NCBI RefSeq assembly: GCF_003050785.1
Contig: NZ_QAOH01000007.1
Location: 124,001 to 188,000, forward strand
Reading direction: 5' to 3'
Origin: Celeribacter persicus
GTDB taxonomy: Bacteria; Pseudomonadota; Alphaproteobacteria; Rhodobacterales; Rhodobacteraceae
DNA length: 64,000 nucleotides
A program made the translations under genes and the position numbers. Positions 29,397 through 37,781 of this stretch are shown here, one piece after another. Under the pieces are notes generated by a model that had not been told where the DNA came from, made no database searches, and saw only the letters and a list, made by a program, of their open reading frames with translations. How positions within the stretch are numbered: the first letter of the stretch is position 1; each line of letters opens with the position of its first letter.

Positions 29397-30743
29397 ATGA
29401 CCCAAGCCACACTCCCCACCCTCGCCCGCAAGGATTTCCCGGACGGCTTCCTGTTCGGGGCCGCCACCGCTGCCTATCAGGTCGAAGGTCATAAATTCGG
29501 CGGTGCCGGGCCTTGCCACTGGGACAGCTTCGCCGCCACACCCGGCAATGTGCTTCGAGCCGAAGACGGTGCCGTGGCCTGCGATCAGTACCACCGCTAC
29601 GGCGAGGACATGGACCTTCTGCGCGCGGGCAATTTCGATGCCTACCGGTTCTCGACAAGCTGGGCACGGGTGATCCCCGAAGGCCGCGGAGCGGTGAACC
29701 GCGCAGGGCTCGATTATTACGACCGCCTTGTCGATGCGATCCTTGAGCGCGGGCTGGAACCGCATGTCACGCTCTATCACTGGGAACTGCCCTCGGCGCT
29801 CTCCGATCTGGGCGGCTGGACCAACCCGTCGATCGCCCGATGGTTCGGCGATTTCGTCGAGGTGATCGACGACCGGATCGGCGACCGGGTCGCGACCTAT
29901 GCCACGATCAACGAGCCGTGGTGCGTTTCCTACCTTTCGCACATGCTGGGCCATCACGCGCCGGGGCTGCGCAACATCCGCGCCGCCGCGCGTTCAATGC
30001 ATTACGTGCTTAAGGCCCACGCCGAAGCCATCGCCCGGCTGCGCGCACACGGTCGCGAGAACCTCGGCATCGTGCTCAATTTCGAACACACCCAGCCCGC
30101 CAGCGACAGCCCGGCGGATGTCGCCGCCGCCGCCCGTCAGGACGCAACCCACAACCGCTGGTTCATCGAAGCCATCGCCAAGGGGCGCTATCCGAAAGAG
30201 GCGCTTGAGGGCCTTGAGCCGCATCTGCCGCATGACTGGCAGGAGGATCTCAAGGCAATCTCGCGTCCGATCGACTGGCTCGGCGTCAACTATTACACAC
30301 GCAATCTCGTCGCCCATGACACTGAGAGCCCCTGGCCTTCGACCGCCCCGGCACAAGGCCATCTCGCCACCACCCAGATGGGCTGGGAGATTTGCCCCGA
30401 GGGGCTTGAGGCGCTGCTTCTTCGGCTCAAGGAGAACTATGTCGGCGATCTGCCGCTGATGGTGACGGAAAATGGCATGGCCTGGGACGATCATGTGAGA
30501 AACGGCGTGGTGGACGATCCGGAGCGCTGCGCCTTTATCCGCGATCACATGGCGGCGATGCACCGGGCGATCCAACAGGGTGTCAATCTCAAGGGCTTCT
30601 TTTACTGGTCGCTTCTGGACAATTACGAATGGGCCTTCGGCTATGAACGGCGCTTCGGCATGGTGCATGTGGATTTTGAGACATTGAAACGCACCCCCAA
30701 AGCCTCGTATCACATGTTGAAAGAGCTCTTAAAACGGACCTGA
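29397..30743 (+). CDS. GH1 beta-glucosidase
   Basis: Hydrolyses beta-glucosides to glucose, cytosolic, 448 residues. The GH1 hallmarks are the N-terminal FPDGFLFGAATAAYQVEG, the acid/base Glu173 in TINEPWC, and nucleophile Glu358 in VTENGMAWDD. There is no signal peptide. The start at 29397 has GGAG 7 bases upstream, better than the in-frame ATG at 29385. It is unusual that a beta-glycosidase shares the operator of an alpha-glucoside system. The glucokinase gene follows 4 bases later. Confidence 0.95.
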   Translation: MTQATLPTLARKDFPDGFLFGAATAAYQVEGHKFGGAGPCHWDSFAATPGNVLRAEDGAVACDQYHRYGEDMDLLRAGNFDAYRFSTSWARVIPEGRGAVNRAGLDYYDRLVDAILERGLEPHVTLYHWELPSALSDLGGWTNPSIARWFGDFVEVIDDRIGDRVATYATINEPWCVSYLSHMLGHHAPGLRNIRAAARSMHYVLKAHAEAIARLRAHGRENLGIVLNFEHTQPASDSPADVAAAARQDATHNRWFIEAIAKGRYPKEALEGLEPHLPHDWQEDLKAISRPIDWLGVNYYTRNLVAHDTESPWPSTAPAQGHLATTQMGWEICPEGLEALLLRLKENYVGDLPLMVTENGMAWDDHVRNGVVDDPERCAFIRDHMAAMHRAIQQGVNLKGFFYWSLLDNYEWAFGYERRFGMVHVDFETLKRTPKASYHMLKELLKRT

Positions 30744-30747
30744 CCCC

Positions 30748-31722
30748 ATGCCGCAGCACCCCGCCGACACCCTCACCCTCGTGGCCGATATCGGCGGCAC
30801 CAACACTCGTGTGGCGCTGGCGGATGGGGTCAAACTTCTGCCGGAGACGATCCGGCGCTATTCCAACCGCAAGTTTCCGGGGCTGGAAAGCGTCCTGCGG
30901 CAATATGTCGAAGACGAGGGTGGTGTGGATTGCAAGGGTGCCTGTGTCGCGCTGGCCGGGCCGGTGCGCGATGGCGTCGGCACGATGACCAATCTCGACT
31001 GGACCATCGACCGCGACACGTTACATCGGGCCACACAGGCCGAACATGTCTCCATTCTCAACGACTTGCAGGCCCAGGGTCATGCCCTCGGACTTGTCGC
31101 CGCCCCGAATATCCGCCCCGTCATCGACGCCCCCGCCGCCTCGCCGCAGGCGGTGCGTCTGGTCGTCGGCATCGGCACAGGCTTCAACGCCGCGCCGGTG
31201 TTCGAGACCGCCACGGGGCGTTTTGTGGCCCCTTCTGAGAGCGGTCACGCCAACCTGCCGATCCGCACCGCGCACGAACTCAAACTCTGCGCATTCGTCG
31301 AAACCGCGCATGGCTTCCCGGCAATCGAGGACGTACTCTCCGGTCGCGGGCTTGAACGCGTCTATCTGTTTCTCGGCACCGAAGCCGATGCCCCGCGGGA
31401 AAAATCGGCGGCAGAGATCATGACAGCGGTTGAGACTGGCGAGGATACCGTTGCCACCGAGGCCGCCCGACTCTTCGTGCGCATGCTCGGCACGGTGGTG
31501 GGAAATCTCGCGCTCATTCAACTGCCCTTCGGCGGTATCTATCTGGTCGGCGGCGTGGCGCGTCACATCGCACCTTACCTAGACCGTTTCGGTTTTGACG
31601 AGGCGTTCCGCGACAAGGGGCGTTTCGCCGGGTTCATGAAGAATTTTTCCGTCTCCGTGATCGAAGACGACTATGCGGCCCTCACGGGATGCGCCTCGCA
31701 TATGCACAACATCTATCCATAA
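30748..31722 (+). CDS. glk: Glucokinase
   Basis: Phosphorylates glucose with ATP to glucose-6-phosphate, cytosolic, 324 residues. The ATP motif is VADIGGTNTRVAL near the N-terminus. The bacterial glucokinase features GIGTGFNAAPV, SESGHANLPI and GGVARHIAPYL follow. It is coupled with the GH1 gene and functionally completes the agl system, since every imported disaccharide gives free glucose. Confidence 0.94.
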   Translation: MPQHPADTLTLVADIGGTNTRVALADGVKLLPETIRRYSNRKFPGLESVLRQYVEDEGGVDCKGACVALAGPVRDGVGTMTNLDWTIDRDTLHRATQAEHVSILNDLQAQGHALGLVAAPNIRPVIDAPAASPQAVRLVVGIGTGFNAAPVFETATGRFVAPSESGHANLPIRTAHELKLCAFVETAHGFPAIEDVLSGRGLERVYLFLGTEADAPREKSAAEIMTAVETGEDTVATEAARLFVRMLGTVVGNLALIQLPFGGIYLVGGVARHIAPYLDRFGFDEAFRDKGRFAGFMKNFSVSVIEDDYAALTGCASHMHNIYP

Positions 31723-31801
31723 CCAATTATATTAAAAAAGTTTTTCAAAGACGCTTCAAAACGAGGCGCGGATATTTCCGTGATTCATTAAATCGGGAAA
31801 C

Positions 31802-31816
31802 GTAACCTCGTTTTAA
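31802..31816. promoter_or_regulatory. Near-match to a CtrA box before the chemotaxis operon
   Basis: GTAA-CCTCGTT-TTAA matches the CtrA consensus at seven of eight positions and lies about 90 bases before the first gene of the che operon. In Rhodobacterales CtrA commonly activates motility and chemotaxis genes, so it is plausible but unproven. Confidence 0.35.
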
Positions 31817-31869
31817 CTCCCTTGCCCTTACACAAGGTCCCGTGACCGCAGTTGTAAGGGAATTTGGAG

Positions 31870-31908
31870 ATGTCTCACCCCGGACATAATGAAAGCGTGC
31901 GCACATGA
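31870..31908 (+). other. Possible 12-codon leader frame before the chemotaxis operon
   Basis: ATG at 31870, after GGGAATTTGGAG, opens a frame MSHPGHNESVRT whose TGA overlaps the ATG of the STAS gene (ATGA). An inverted repeat, CCCTTACA (31825-31832) with TGTAAGGG (31853-31860), lies just upstream. It could couple translation of the first gene or fold the leader. Chance is not excluded. Confidence 0.3.
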
Positions 31909-32186
31909 CCACACATGTGCAACTCCACGACCGGCTCGATTATCAATCCGTGATGCCTCTGATGGCGGAACTTGCGGCCATCAGCGACGACACACTGGTC
32001 ATTGATGCCGGAAATATCCGTCATCTTGGCACCCTGCCGCTTCAGGTGATCCTTTCCGCAGTCAAAACGCGCGCGGCCCAAGGCAAGAGCACGCGTCTGG
32101 CCAATGCCTCCGACAACTGCGTCGACATGCTGGGCCTCTTTGGCTTCACCCCCGAAACACTGACCCAACCGGAGGCCTGGACATGA
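31905..32186 (+). CDS. STAS-domain protein of the chemotaxis operon
   Basis: A 93-residue single-domain protein with the STAS fold (SpoIIAA-like): LVIDAGNIRHLGTLPLQVIL aligns with the core strand-helix of anti-sigma-factor antagonists. The usual phospho-Ser position is occupied by His-Leu-Gly-Thr, so phosphorylation is uncertain. Such proteins occur at the head of chemotaxis operons in several alphaproteobacteria, where they may replace or modulate signalling components. Its stop overlaps the next start (ATGA), indicating coupled translation. Confidence 0.78.
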   Translation: MTTHVQLHDRLDYQSVMPLMAELAAISDDTLVIDAGNIRHLGTLPLQVILSAVKTRAAQGKSTRLANASDNCVDMLGLFGFTPETLTQPEAWT

Positions 32187-32548
32187 GTCTGCAAGTTCTC
32201 GCTGTCGACGACAGCCGCACCATGCGCGATATGCTCAATCTCGCCCTTTCGTCCGCGGGCTTTACCGCTCATCTCGCCGAAGACGGTGTTCACGCCCTCG
32301 AAATGCTTGAAGTCACCGAACCCGACGTGATCATCACCGACATCAACATGCCGCGCATGGACGGATTCCGCTTCATCGACGCCGTGCGCTCCAACGACAA
32401 GTGGAGCCGCATCCCGATCCTCGTGCTCACGACTGAGAGCGCCGATGAGCTTAAGGCCAAGGCCCGCGCCGCCGGTGCCACCGGCTGGATCGTCAAACCC
32501 TTCGACCCCGCCAAACTCGTCAAAGCCCTGCAAATGGTGGCTGGTTAA
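32183..32548 (+). CDS. CheY-type response regulator, first copy
   Basis: A 121-residue single receiver domain. The acidic pocket is Asp9-Asp10, the phosphate acceptor is Asp53 (IITDINMPRMDGF), the switch threonine is in LVLTTES and the conserved lysine is in GWIVKPFDP. All residues for phosphotransfer from CheA are present. It has no output domain, so it acts on the flagellar motor or as a phosphate sink. It overlaps the STAS gene by 4 bases and is followed by cheA. Confidence 0.93.
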   Translation: MSLQVLAVDDSRTMRDMLNLALSSAGFTAHLAEDGVHALEMLEVTEPDVIITDINMPRMDGFRFIDAVRSNDKWSRIPILVLTTESADELKAKARAAGATGWIVKPFDPAKLVKALQMVAG

Positions 32549-32558
32549 GAGGTTTCCG

Positions 32559-34787
32559 ATGTCCGACCCGATGGCAGAAATCCGCGCCTCTTTCTTCATC
32601 GAATGCGAGGAGCTTCTGGAAAGCCTCCAGGACGGTCTCCAGACGATGGATGACGGCGACACCGACCCGGAGACGATCAACATCGTGTTCCGTGCCGTGC
32701 ATTCGATCAAGGGCGGTGCGGGGGCTTTCGGCCTCGACAATCTTGTGCATTTCGCCCATCGGCTCGAGAGCGCCATGGATGAGGTGCGCACCGGTCGCTT
32801 TCACCCGGATGGCGAGGCGATCCGGCTGTTCTTCACCTGCGCCGATGTTCTGGGCGATCTGGTGCGCGCCGCGCGTGACGATGATACGGTCTCCTCCGAC
32901 GTGACCGATCCGGTACTGGAAAAGCTCGAAAAACTCGTGGGCGTAGAAGAAGAGGCCGAAGAAGACCTCGACTTCACCCCCACCACCCTGTCACTGGATT
33001 TCGGGGATGATATGGCCTTGCCAACTCTTCCCGATCTCTCCGCCCTGCCCACACCCGAGCCTGACCCAGCAGACGCACCGCTGCCCGGGGGCAAAGGATT
33101 CACCATCTTCTTCAAACCCGACCCCGCGCTTTATCTCTCGGGCAACGAGCCTCTGTATCTGTTTCGCACCCTGCGCGATCTCGGCGATCTCACCGTGACC
33201 TGTCACACGACCGCCCTGCCGACGCTCGATCAGATCGACGCTGCCACAGGACACCTGTCCTGGACCCTGACCGTTCACACCGAAGAGAGCGAACAGGCCG
33301 TGCGCGAGGTGTTCGAATTTGTCGACGGGCTATGCCAACTCGACATCACTCCGTTCGCGACCGTGCCCTCTGCTACGCTCCCCTTTCCACTCACGGCCAC
33401 ACCGTTCCTTCCGCCGCTGTCTCCGCCAGAACAGCCCGCATCCACAGCAATGCTCCCCGACCCCACGACAGTGCCCGAAACACTCGTGGCAAAAGACACC
33501 GCAGTGCGCGTGAAGCCTGTCGAAACGCCCCCGTCCGAAAGTTCGGCCCCGGCAAAACCCTCCGGCACACCGACCCAGCCGCACGCCACTGTGCGCGTGG
33601 ACCTCGAACGCATCGACCGTCTCGTCAACCTCGTCGGCGAGCTGGTGATCAACCAGGCCATGCTCAGCCAATCCGTCACCGAAGCCGGTCTTCCGCCGAA
33701 CTCACCGATCTCGACCGGTCTCGAGGAATTTCTGCAATTGACCCGCGACATTCAGGAATCCGTGATGATGATCCGCGCGCAACCGATCAAATCCCTGTTT
33801 CAGCGCATGGGCCGGATCGTTCGGGAATCCTCAGCCTCCGTCGGCAAGGAGGTGCGCCTTCATACGGACGGCGAAAATACCGAAGTCGACAAGACCGTTA
33901 TTGAACGTCTCGCCGACCCGCTCACGCATATGATCCGCAATGCAGTCGACCACGGACTCGAAAGCCCTGACAAACGGCTCGCAGCCGGAAAACCGCGCGA
34001 GGGTCATGTCACCCTCACCGCGCAACATCGCTCCGGCCGCATCGTGATCGAAGTGAGTGACGACGGCGCCGGGATCAACCGCGAACGCGTCAGGGCGAAA
34101 GCCATTGAAAAAGGTCTCATTCCCACCGACGCGCAACTGACCGACGGCGACATAGACAACCTCCTGTTCCTGCCCGGTTTCTCGACGGCCCAGGAGATTT
34201 CCAATCTCTCCGGTCGCGGGGTCGGCATGGATGTCGTCAAAAGTTCCATTCAGGCGCTTGGCGGTCGCATCGCCATCACCTCGCAGGAAGGCAAGGGCAC
34301 GACCTTCTCGATCTCTCTTCCGCTCACCCTCGCCGTGCTCGATGGCATGATCGTCCGCGTCGCCAATGAGACGCTGGTCGTACCGCTCAACGCCATTCTC
34401 GAAACGCTGACCCTGACGCAGGATGACGTCAAAGCACTCGGCCCGCAAGCCCATGTCGTCCAGATTCGCGGCGGCTTCGTCCCGCTGTTCGATCTCGGTG
34501 CAGAACTCGGTTATCGCCCGCCACAGGAGAGCTATGTCGGCGGTATCGTCCTGCTGATCGGACAGGAAGACGGCAACCGTGCGGCCTTGGCCGTGGACGG
34601 GATCGAAGACCAGCGTCAGGTCGTCATCAAAGGGCTCGAAGGCAGTTACGGACCCGTCCCCGGCATTGCCGCCGCCACCATTCTCGGCGACGGGCAGATC
34701 GCGCTCATCCTCGATCCGACAGATCTGGTCAGCCAGGCCTCCGGTCGGACCCGTTCCCGCCCCCCTCAGCATGCTCTTGCAGGATAA
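32559..34787 (+). CDS. cheA: Chemotaxis histidine kinase CheA
   Basis: A cytoplasmic kinase of the chemoreceptor array, 742 residues. The order is P1/Hpt with phosphorylatable His48 (FRAVHSIKGGAGAFG), an extra regulatory domain at about 180-275 (KGFTIFFKPDPALYLSGNEP) of the kind found in some CheA/FrzE proteins in place of P2, a Pro/Thr-rich linker, P3 dimerisation (RIDRLVNLVGELVI), P4 ATPase (HMIRNAVDHGLESP, DDGAGINRERV, GRGVGMDVVK), and P5 CheW-like end. ATG 32559 matches the family start and follows cheY by 10 bases. Confidence 0.94.
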   Translation: MSDPMAEIRASFFIECEELLESLQDGLQTMDDGDTDPETINIVFRAVHSIKGGAGAFGLDNLVHFAHRLESAMDEVRTGRFHPDGEAIRLFFTCADVLGDLVRAARDDDTVSSDVTDPVLEKLEKLVGVEEEAEEDLDFTPTTLSLDFGDDMALPTLPDLSALPTPEPDPADAPLPGGKGFTIFFKPDPALYLSGNEPLYLFRTLRDLGDLTVTCHTTALPTLDQIDAATGHLSWTLTVHTEESEQAVREVFEFVDGLCQLDITPFATVPSATLPFPLTATPFLPPLSPPEQPASTAMLPDPTTVPETLVAKDTAVRVKPVETPPSESSAPAKPSGTPTQPHATVRVDLERIDRLVNLVGELVINQAMLSQSVTEAGLPPNSPISTGLEEFLQLTRDIQESVMMIRAQPIKSLFQRMGRIVRESSASVGKEVRLHTDGENTEVDKTVIERLADPLTHMIRNAVDHGLESPDKRLAAGKPREGHVTLTAQHRSGRIVIEVSDDGAGINRERVRAKAIEKGLIPTDAQLTDGDIDNLLFLPGFSTAQEISNLSGRGVGMDVVKSSIQALGGRIAITSQEGKGTTFSISLPLTLAVLDGMIVRVANETLVVPLNAILETLTLTQDDVKALGPQAHVVQIRGGFVPLFDLGAELGYRPPQESYVGGIVLLIGQEDGNRAALAVDGIEDQRQVVIKGLEGSYGPVPGIAAATILGDGQIALILDPTDLVSQASGRTRSRPPQHALAG

Positions 34788-34791
34788 GACA

Positions 34792-35259
34792 ATGACCGAC
34801 ACCGACAAACCGACTTCCTCATCGTCTATCGAACTCTTGTCCTTCCGCGTCGGCGGGCAGGACTACTCCGTCGACATCATGTCCGTGCGTGAGATCCGCG
34901 GTTCCGCCAAGGCGACCTCCCTGCCGCATGCGCCCTCATTCGTCAAAGGAGTCATCAACCTGCGGGGCACCGTGCTTCCGATCATCGACCTTGCGGCGCG
35001 CCTCGGGTTGCAAACCGGTGATAAGCCCGAACGCAACGTCATCATCGTGGTCGATCTGGGCGCACGCACTGCGGGTCTCATGGTCGATGCGGTCTCCGAC
35101 ATTCTTGCCATCCCTTCTGGTGAGATACAACCGCCGCCGGATCTCGCGACCGATAACGCCAGAACCTTCGTATCCGCCCTGACCATCGTGGACGGACGGA
35201 TGATCCGCATTCTCGATCTGGAAGCCGTCATGCCGCCACAGAGCGAGGAGGTCGCTTGA
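34792..35259 (+). CDS. cheW: Chemotaxis coupling protein CheW
   Basis: A 155-residue adaptor that links CheA to chemoreceptors. A short Ser-rich N-terminus is followed by the CheW fold: LLSFRVGGQDYSVDIMSVRE, VKGVINLRGTVLPIIDLAAR and GLMVDAVSDIL are typical. It begins 4 bases after cheA and its stop overlaps the TTG start of cheR. Confidence 0.94.
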   Translation: MTDTDKPTSSSSIELLSFRVGGQDYSVDIMSVREIRGSAKATSLPHAPSFVKGVINLRGTVLPIIDLAARLGLQTGDKPERNVIIVVDLGARTAGLMVDAVSDILAIPSGEIQPPPDLATDNARTFVSALTIVDGRMIRILDLEAVMPPQSEEVA

Positions 35260-36173
35260 GCGAATTATCTCCCATGACCGGACATTCCCAAATGGCCAGC
35301 GCCATTTCAGATCGCGCCTTTACGCGGATCGTCTCCATCGCGGCCAGAGAGGCGGGTATCGTGCTCGCCGAATCCAAGGTTTCGATGGTGAAGTCCCGCC
35401 TGAGCCGCCGTCTGCGGACGCTGGACATACCCAGTTTCGACGCCTATCTGGATTTTCTGGAAGCCACCAACGACAAACAGGAGATGGAGAACTTCATCTC
35501 TGCCCTGACCACGAACGTGTCGCATTTCTTCCGGGAACATCATCATTTCGATTACCTGAGAACCCATATCCTTCCACATCTGAGGAAAAAGCTCGCGGCG
35601 GGAGGAAAAGCACGGATCTGGTCTGCGGGATGCTCGAACGGGCAGGAACCCTATTCCATCGCGATGACAATCCTGAAAGAGGCGCCCGATCTCGCCAAAA
35701 TGGATTTCAAAATCCTGGCGACGGATATCGACCCGGAAGTCCTCGTCCGGGCCAAAAGCGCACAATATTTCGGATCGCTGACCACAGGGCTGACAGACGC
35801 CACGATCAAGGCCTTCTGCACGGCATCCGAGCAGCAGGCGGAAACCGCTCTGATCCTCAAACCCGAGGTCAGAAACATGGTCGCATTCCGGCAACTCAAC
35901 CTTCACGCCGAATGGCCGATGAAAGGTAAATTCGACGCGATTTTCTGTCGTAACGTCGTGATCTATTTCGATGAGGAAGCGCAAAGCCAGTTGTTCCGGC
36001 GTTTTGCCGCCATTCTCGAACCCGGCGGCTGGCTGATGCTTGGACATTCAGAGCGCCTGAGCGAAAGCACCACACCGCTCTTTGTGAACACGGGGGTCAC
36101 AACCTACCAAACGATACAGAATACCCAATTTCTCTCTCCGGGTGAGACACAAGTCAAAGAAGGAACGGTCTGA
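35256..36173 (+). CDS. cheR: Chemoreceptor methyltransferase CheR
   Basis: Methylates glutamates of chemoreceptors using S-adenosylmethionine. The 305-residue protein has the N-terminal helical domain, TTNVSHFFREHHHFDYL, the SAM motif WSAGCSNGQEPYSIAM, and IFCRNVVIYFD. A TTG at 35256, overlapping the cheW stop and preceded by GAGGAGG, is taken as the start; an ATG at 35274 is the alternative. No cheB demethylase gene accompanies it. Confidence 0.93.
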   Translation: MSELSPMTGHSQMASAISDRAFTRIVSIAAREAGIVLAESKVSMVKSRLSRRLRTLDIPSFDAYLDFLEATNDKQEMENFISALTTNVSHFFREHHHFDYLRTHILPHLRKKLAAGGKARIWSAGCSNGQEPYSIAMTILKEAPDLAKMDFKILATDIDPEVLVRAKSAQYFGSLTTGLTDATIKAFCTASEQQAETALILKPEVRNMVAFRQLNLHAEWPMKGKFDAIFCRNVVIYFDEEAQSQLFRRFAAILEPGGWLMLGHSERLSESTTPLFVNTGVTTYQTIQNTQFLSPGETQVKEGTV

Positions 36174-36559
36174 TGGCTCTTCGGGATCAACTTCGCGTTA
36201 TGGTCGTCGACGATATGTCCACCAGTCGGGGACTTATCGCCAACGCCCTGGATTCTTTCGGCATTCGCAATGTTGCGAGTGCGGCGGACGGCCCTTCTGC
36301 CTTGCAGAAACTCGCAACCTCTCCGGTGCACCTTGTCATCTCCGATTACAACATGCCCGGGATGGATGGCCTCCAGCTTTTACACGCCCTGCGTACGAAT
36401 GGGCCCACCCGCGGCATCGGCTTTCTGCTCATCACCGGGCGCGCCGATCGGGAAATCATCGACATGGGCAAACGGCTCGGGATGAACAACTTCCTCAAAA
36501 AACCCTTTGACCCCGCCGGTCTTCGCGCCGCCATCGAAGCGATCGTGGGAAAACTCTGA
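36173..36559 (+). CDS. CheY-type response regulator, second copy
   Basis: A 128-residue single receiver domain with Asp13-Asp14, acceptor Asp58 (VISDYNMPGMDGL), threonine in LLITGRA and lysine in FLKKPFDP. It is clearly diverged from the first CheY in this operon. It overlaps the cheR stop by one base and the next gene by one base. Two CheYs in one cluster usually divide roles between motor binding and phosphate sink. Confidence 0.92.
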   Translation: MALRDQLRVMVVDDMSTSRGLIANALDSFGIRNVASAADGPSALQKLATSPVHLVISDYNMPGMDGLQLLHALRTNGPTRGIGFLLITGRADREIIDMGKRLGMNNFLKKPFDPAGLRAAIEAIVGKL

Positions 36560-36960
36560 TGTCGCCGAGCCCCGTCAAATCCATGCTACGGAATGGTGTA
36601 GTCGAGCCCGCTTGTATTCCCCTGAAAACACTGAACAAACGTATTCAGGATGAGATGGTCACACTGGTCATCCTGACCGCGGAAGTTCAGATTGCGCTGG
36701 GACCGACACTGGCGGAAGCCAGGAGCCTGTCCCCGGCGGTTCAACGCAGCCTCCAGGCCATCGACCGTTTGCACCAGACACTCGACGATTTGCAAAGGGT
36801 CATGGGTCATCTGGCCGGGCAAACCGATCAGGAACTGGTGGAAATCAATTCCCTGAGCGAGGTCATTCGTCTGCGCCATCTCGCCCATAAGCTGTTCGAC
36901 AATATTGATGCGCCTTTTGCCCTGTCCGAAGACGATTCCGGGGAAATCGCATGGTTCTGA
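36559..36960 (+). CDS. Unknown protein ending the chemotaxis operon
   Basis: A 133-residue protein whose ATG overlaps the stop of the second cheY by one base, so it is co-translated. I do not recognise the family. Residues 25-105 are predicted from their pattern to be two or three long amphipathic helices (LNKRIQDEMVTLVILTAEVQ, then LQAIDRLHQTLDDLQRVM). There is no transmembrane segment or Hpt signature. The position and the helical-bundle pattern suggest an adaptor, a phosphatase of the CheZ kind, or a CheD substitute, all of which is inference. The end (LSEDDSGEIAWF) is acidic. Confidence 0.72.
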   Translation: MSPSPVKSMLRNGVVEPACIPLKTLNKRIQDEMVTLVILTAEVQIALGPTLAEARSLSPAVQRSLQAIDRLHQTLDDLQRVMGHLAGQTDQELVEINSLSEVIRLRHLAHKLFDNIDAPFALSEDDSGEIAWF

Positions 36961-37198
36961 GGCGGGCCTATAAGCGCTCATCTCCGACAAACCTACGAAA
37001 CCGTAGTTTCCGGTGAATCCCGGGAACAGAGCCGACACTCATGACGACAGGTGTTGCAGCCAAATGGAAAAGAGCGCCCGTTTCTCACAGACACTCTGTT
37101 ATGGCACTCTTTTGGCATACTCTTCACCGGTTTAGAAAACCGGCTTGGAAACCGCTTGCGTTTTCACATGGAAAAAACGCAAACAACCGCCGCATCCC

Positions 37199-37507
37199 TC
37201 AGCGGCGATAACAGCGGGAATGATTGCCAAAACCGGCCGGAGAGCAAATCCAGGAACCGGACCCCTGCGGTGCCGTTGCGGAGACCGTCGAGGACGCATC
37301 CGCGACATCCTTGCCTCTGGCGAGCCAGTCGAAACGAGTGTCGCCGCGGCCCCCGACCGTGGTCTTCTGCGCGCCGGTCTCGGTCTGCGACGCAGAAACG
37401 GGAGCGCCCGCAACCATGACGCCCAAAGCGAATGCGGCTATAAGAGCCGCCTTCGACAAAACGCCTGTCGGGCACATATCCGGATTGAATTTCGTAAATA
37501 CGAACAT
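37199..37507 (-). CDS. Small secreted protein of unknown function
   Basis: 102 residues. ATG 37507 follows AAAGGAGG with a spacing of about 8, a strong ribosome-binding site. A signal peptide (VLSKAALIAAFALGVMVAGA ending PVSA-S) leads into a small polar mature part (SQTETGAQKTTVGGRGDTRF) with two cysteines near the C-terminus (WICSPAGFGNHSRC). No family is recognised. It lies alone between the convergent che operon and the GH26 gene. An RGD tripeptide occurs by composition and should not be over-read. Confidence 0.6.
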   Translation of the reverse strand: MFVFTKFNPDMCPTGVLSKAALIAAFALGVMVAGAPVSASQTETGAQKTTVGGRGDTRFDWLARGKDVADASSTVSATAPQGSGSWICSPAGFGNHSRCYRR

Positions 37508-37717
37508 AGCTCTGCCTCCTTTGCTCGGCCTCGTCCAGCACGGGGGCGGAGACAGGTCCGTCTTTATCTCGTTATCCCGTGATCGGTGAAAAGGAGGTTA
37601 GAGGTCAAGAATGCCATGAGTCCGGCTCAAGCGTGGCAGCAATGTGTCCGACGCGAAAAATGCGCTACACCCGATAAAAAACCTTATATATTCAAAATAT
37701 TACATGAAATAAAAGAA

Positions 37718-37742
37718 ATGGGCGGATTTTCGCCGCCCATTC
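37718..37742 (-). terminator. Terminator after the GH26-like gene
   Basis: On the minus strand AATGGGCGG and CCGCCCATT form a 9-base-pair stem followed by TCTTTTA, 40 bases after the stop. Confidence 0.8.
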
Positions 37743-37781
37743 AATTTCGCCCTATTTTACAGCGAAATGCCCGACATCAGA

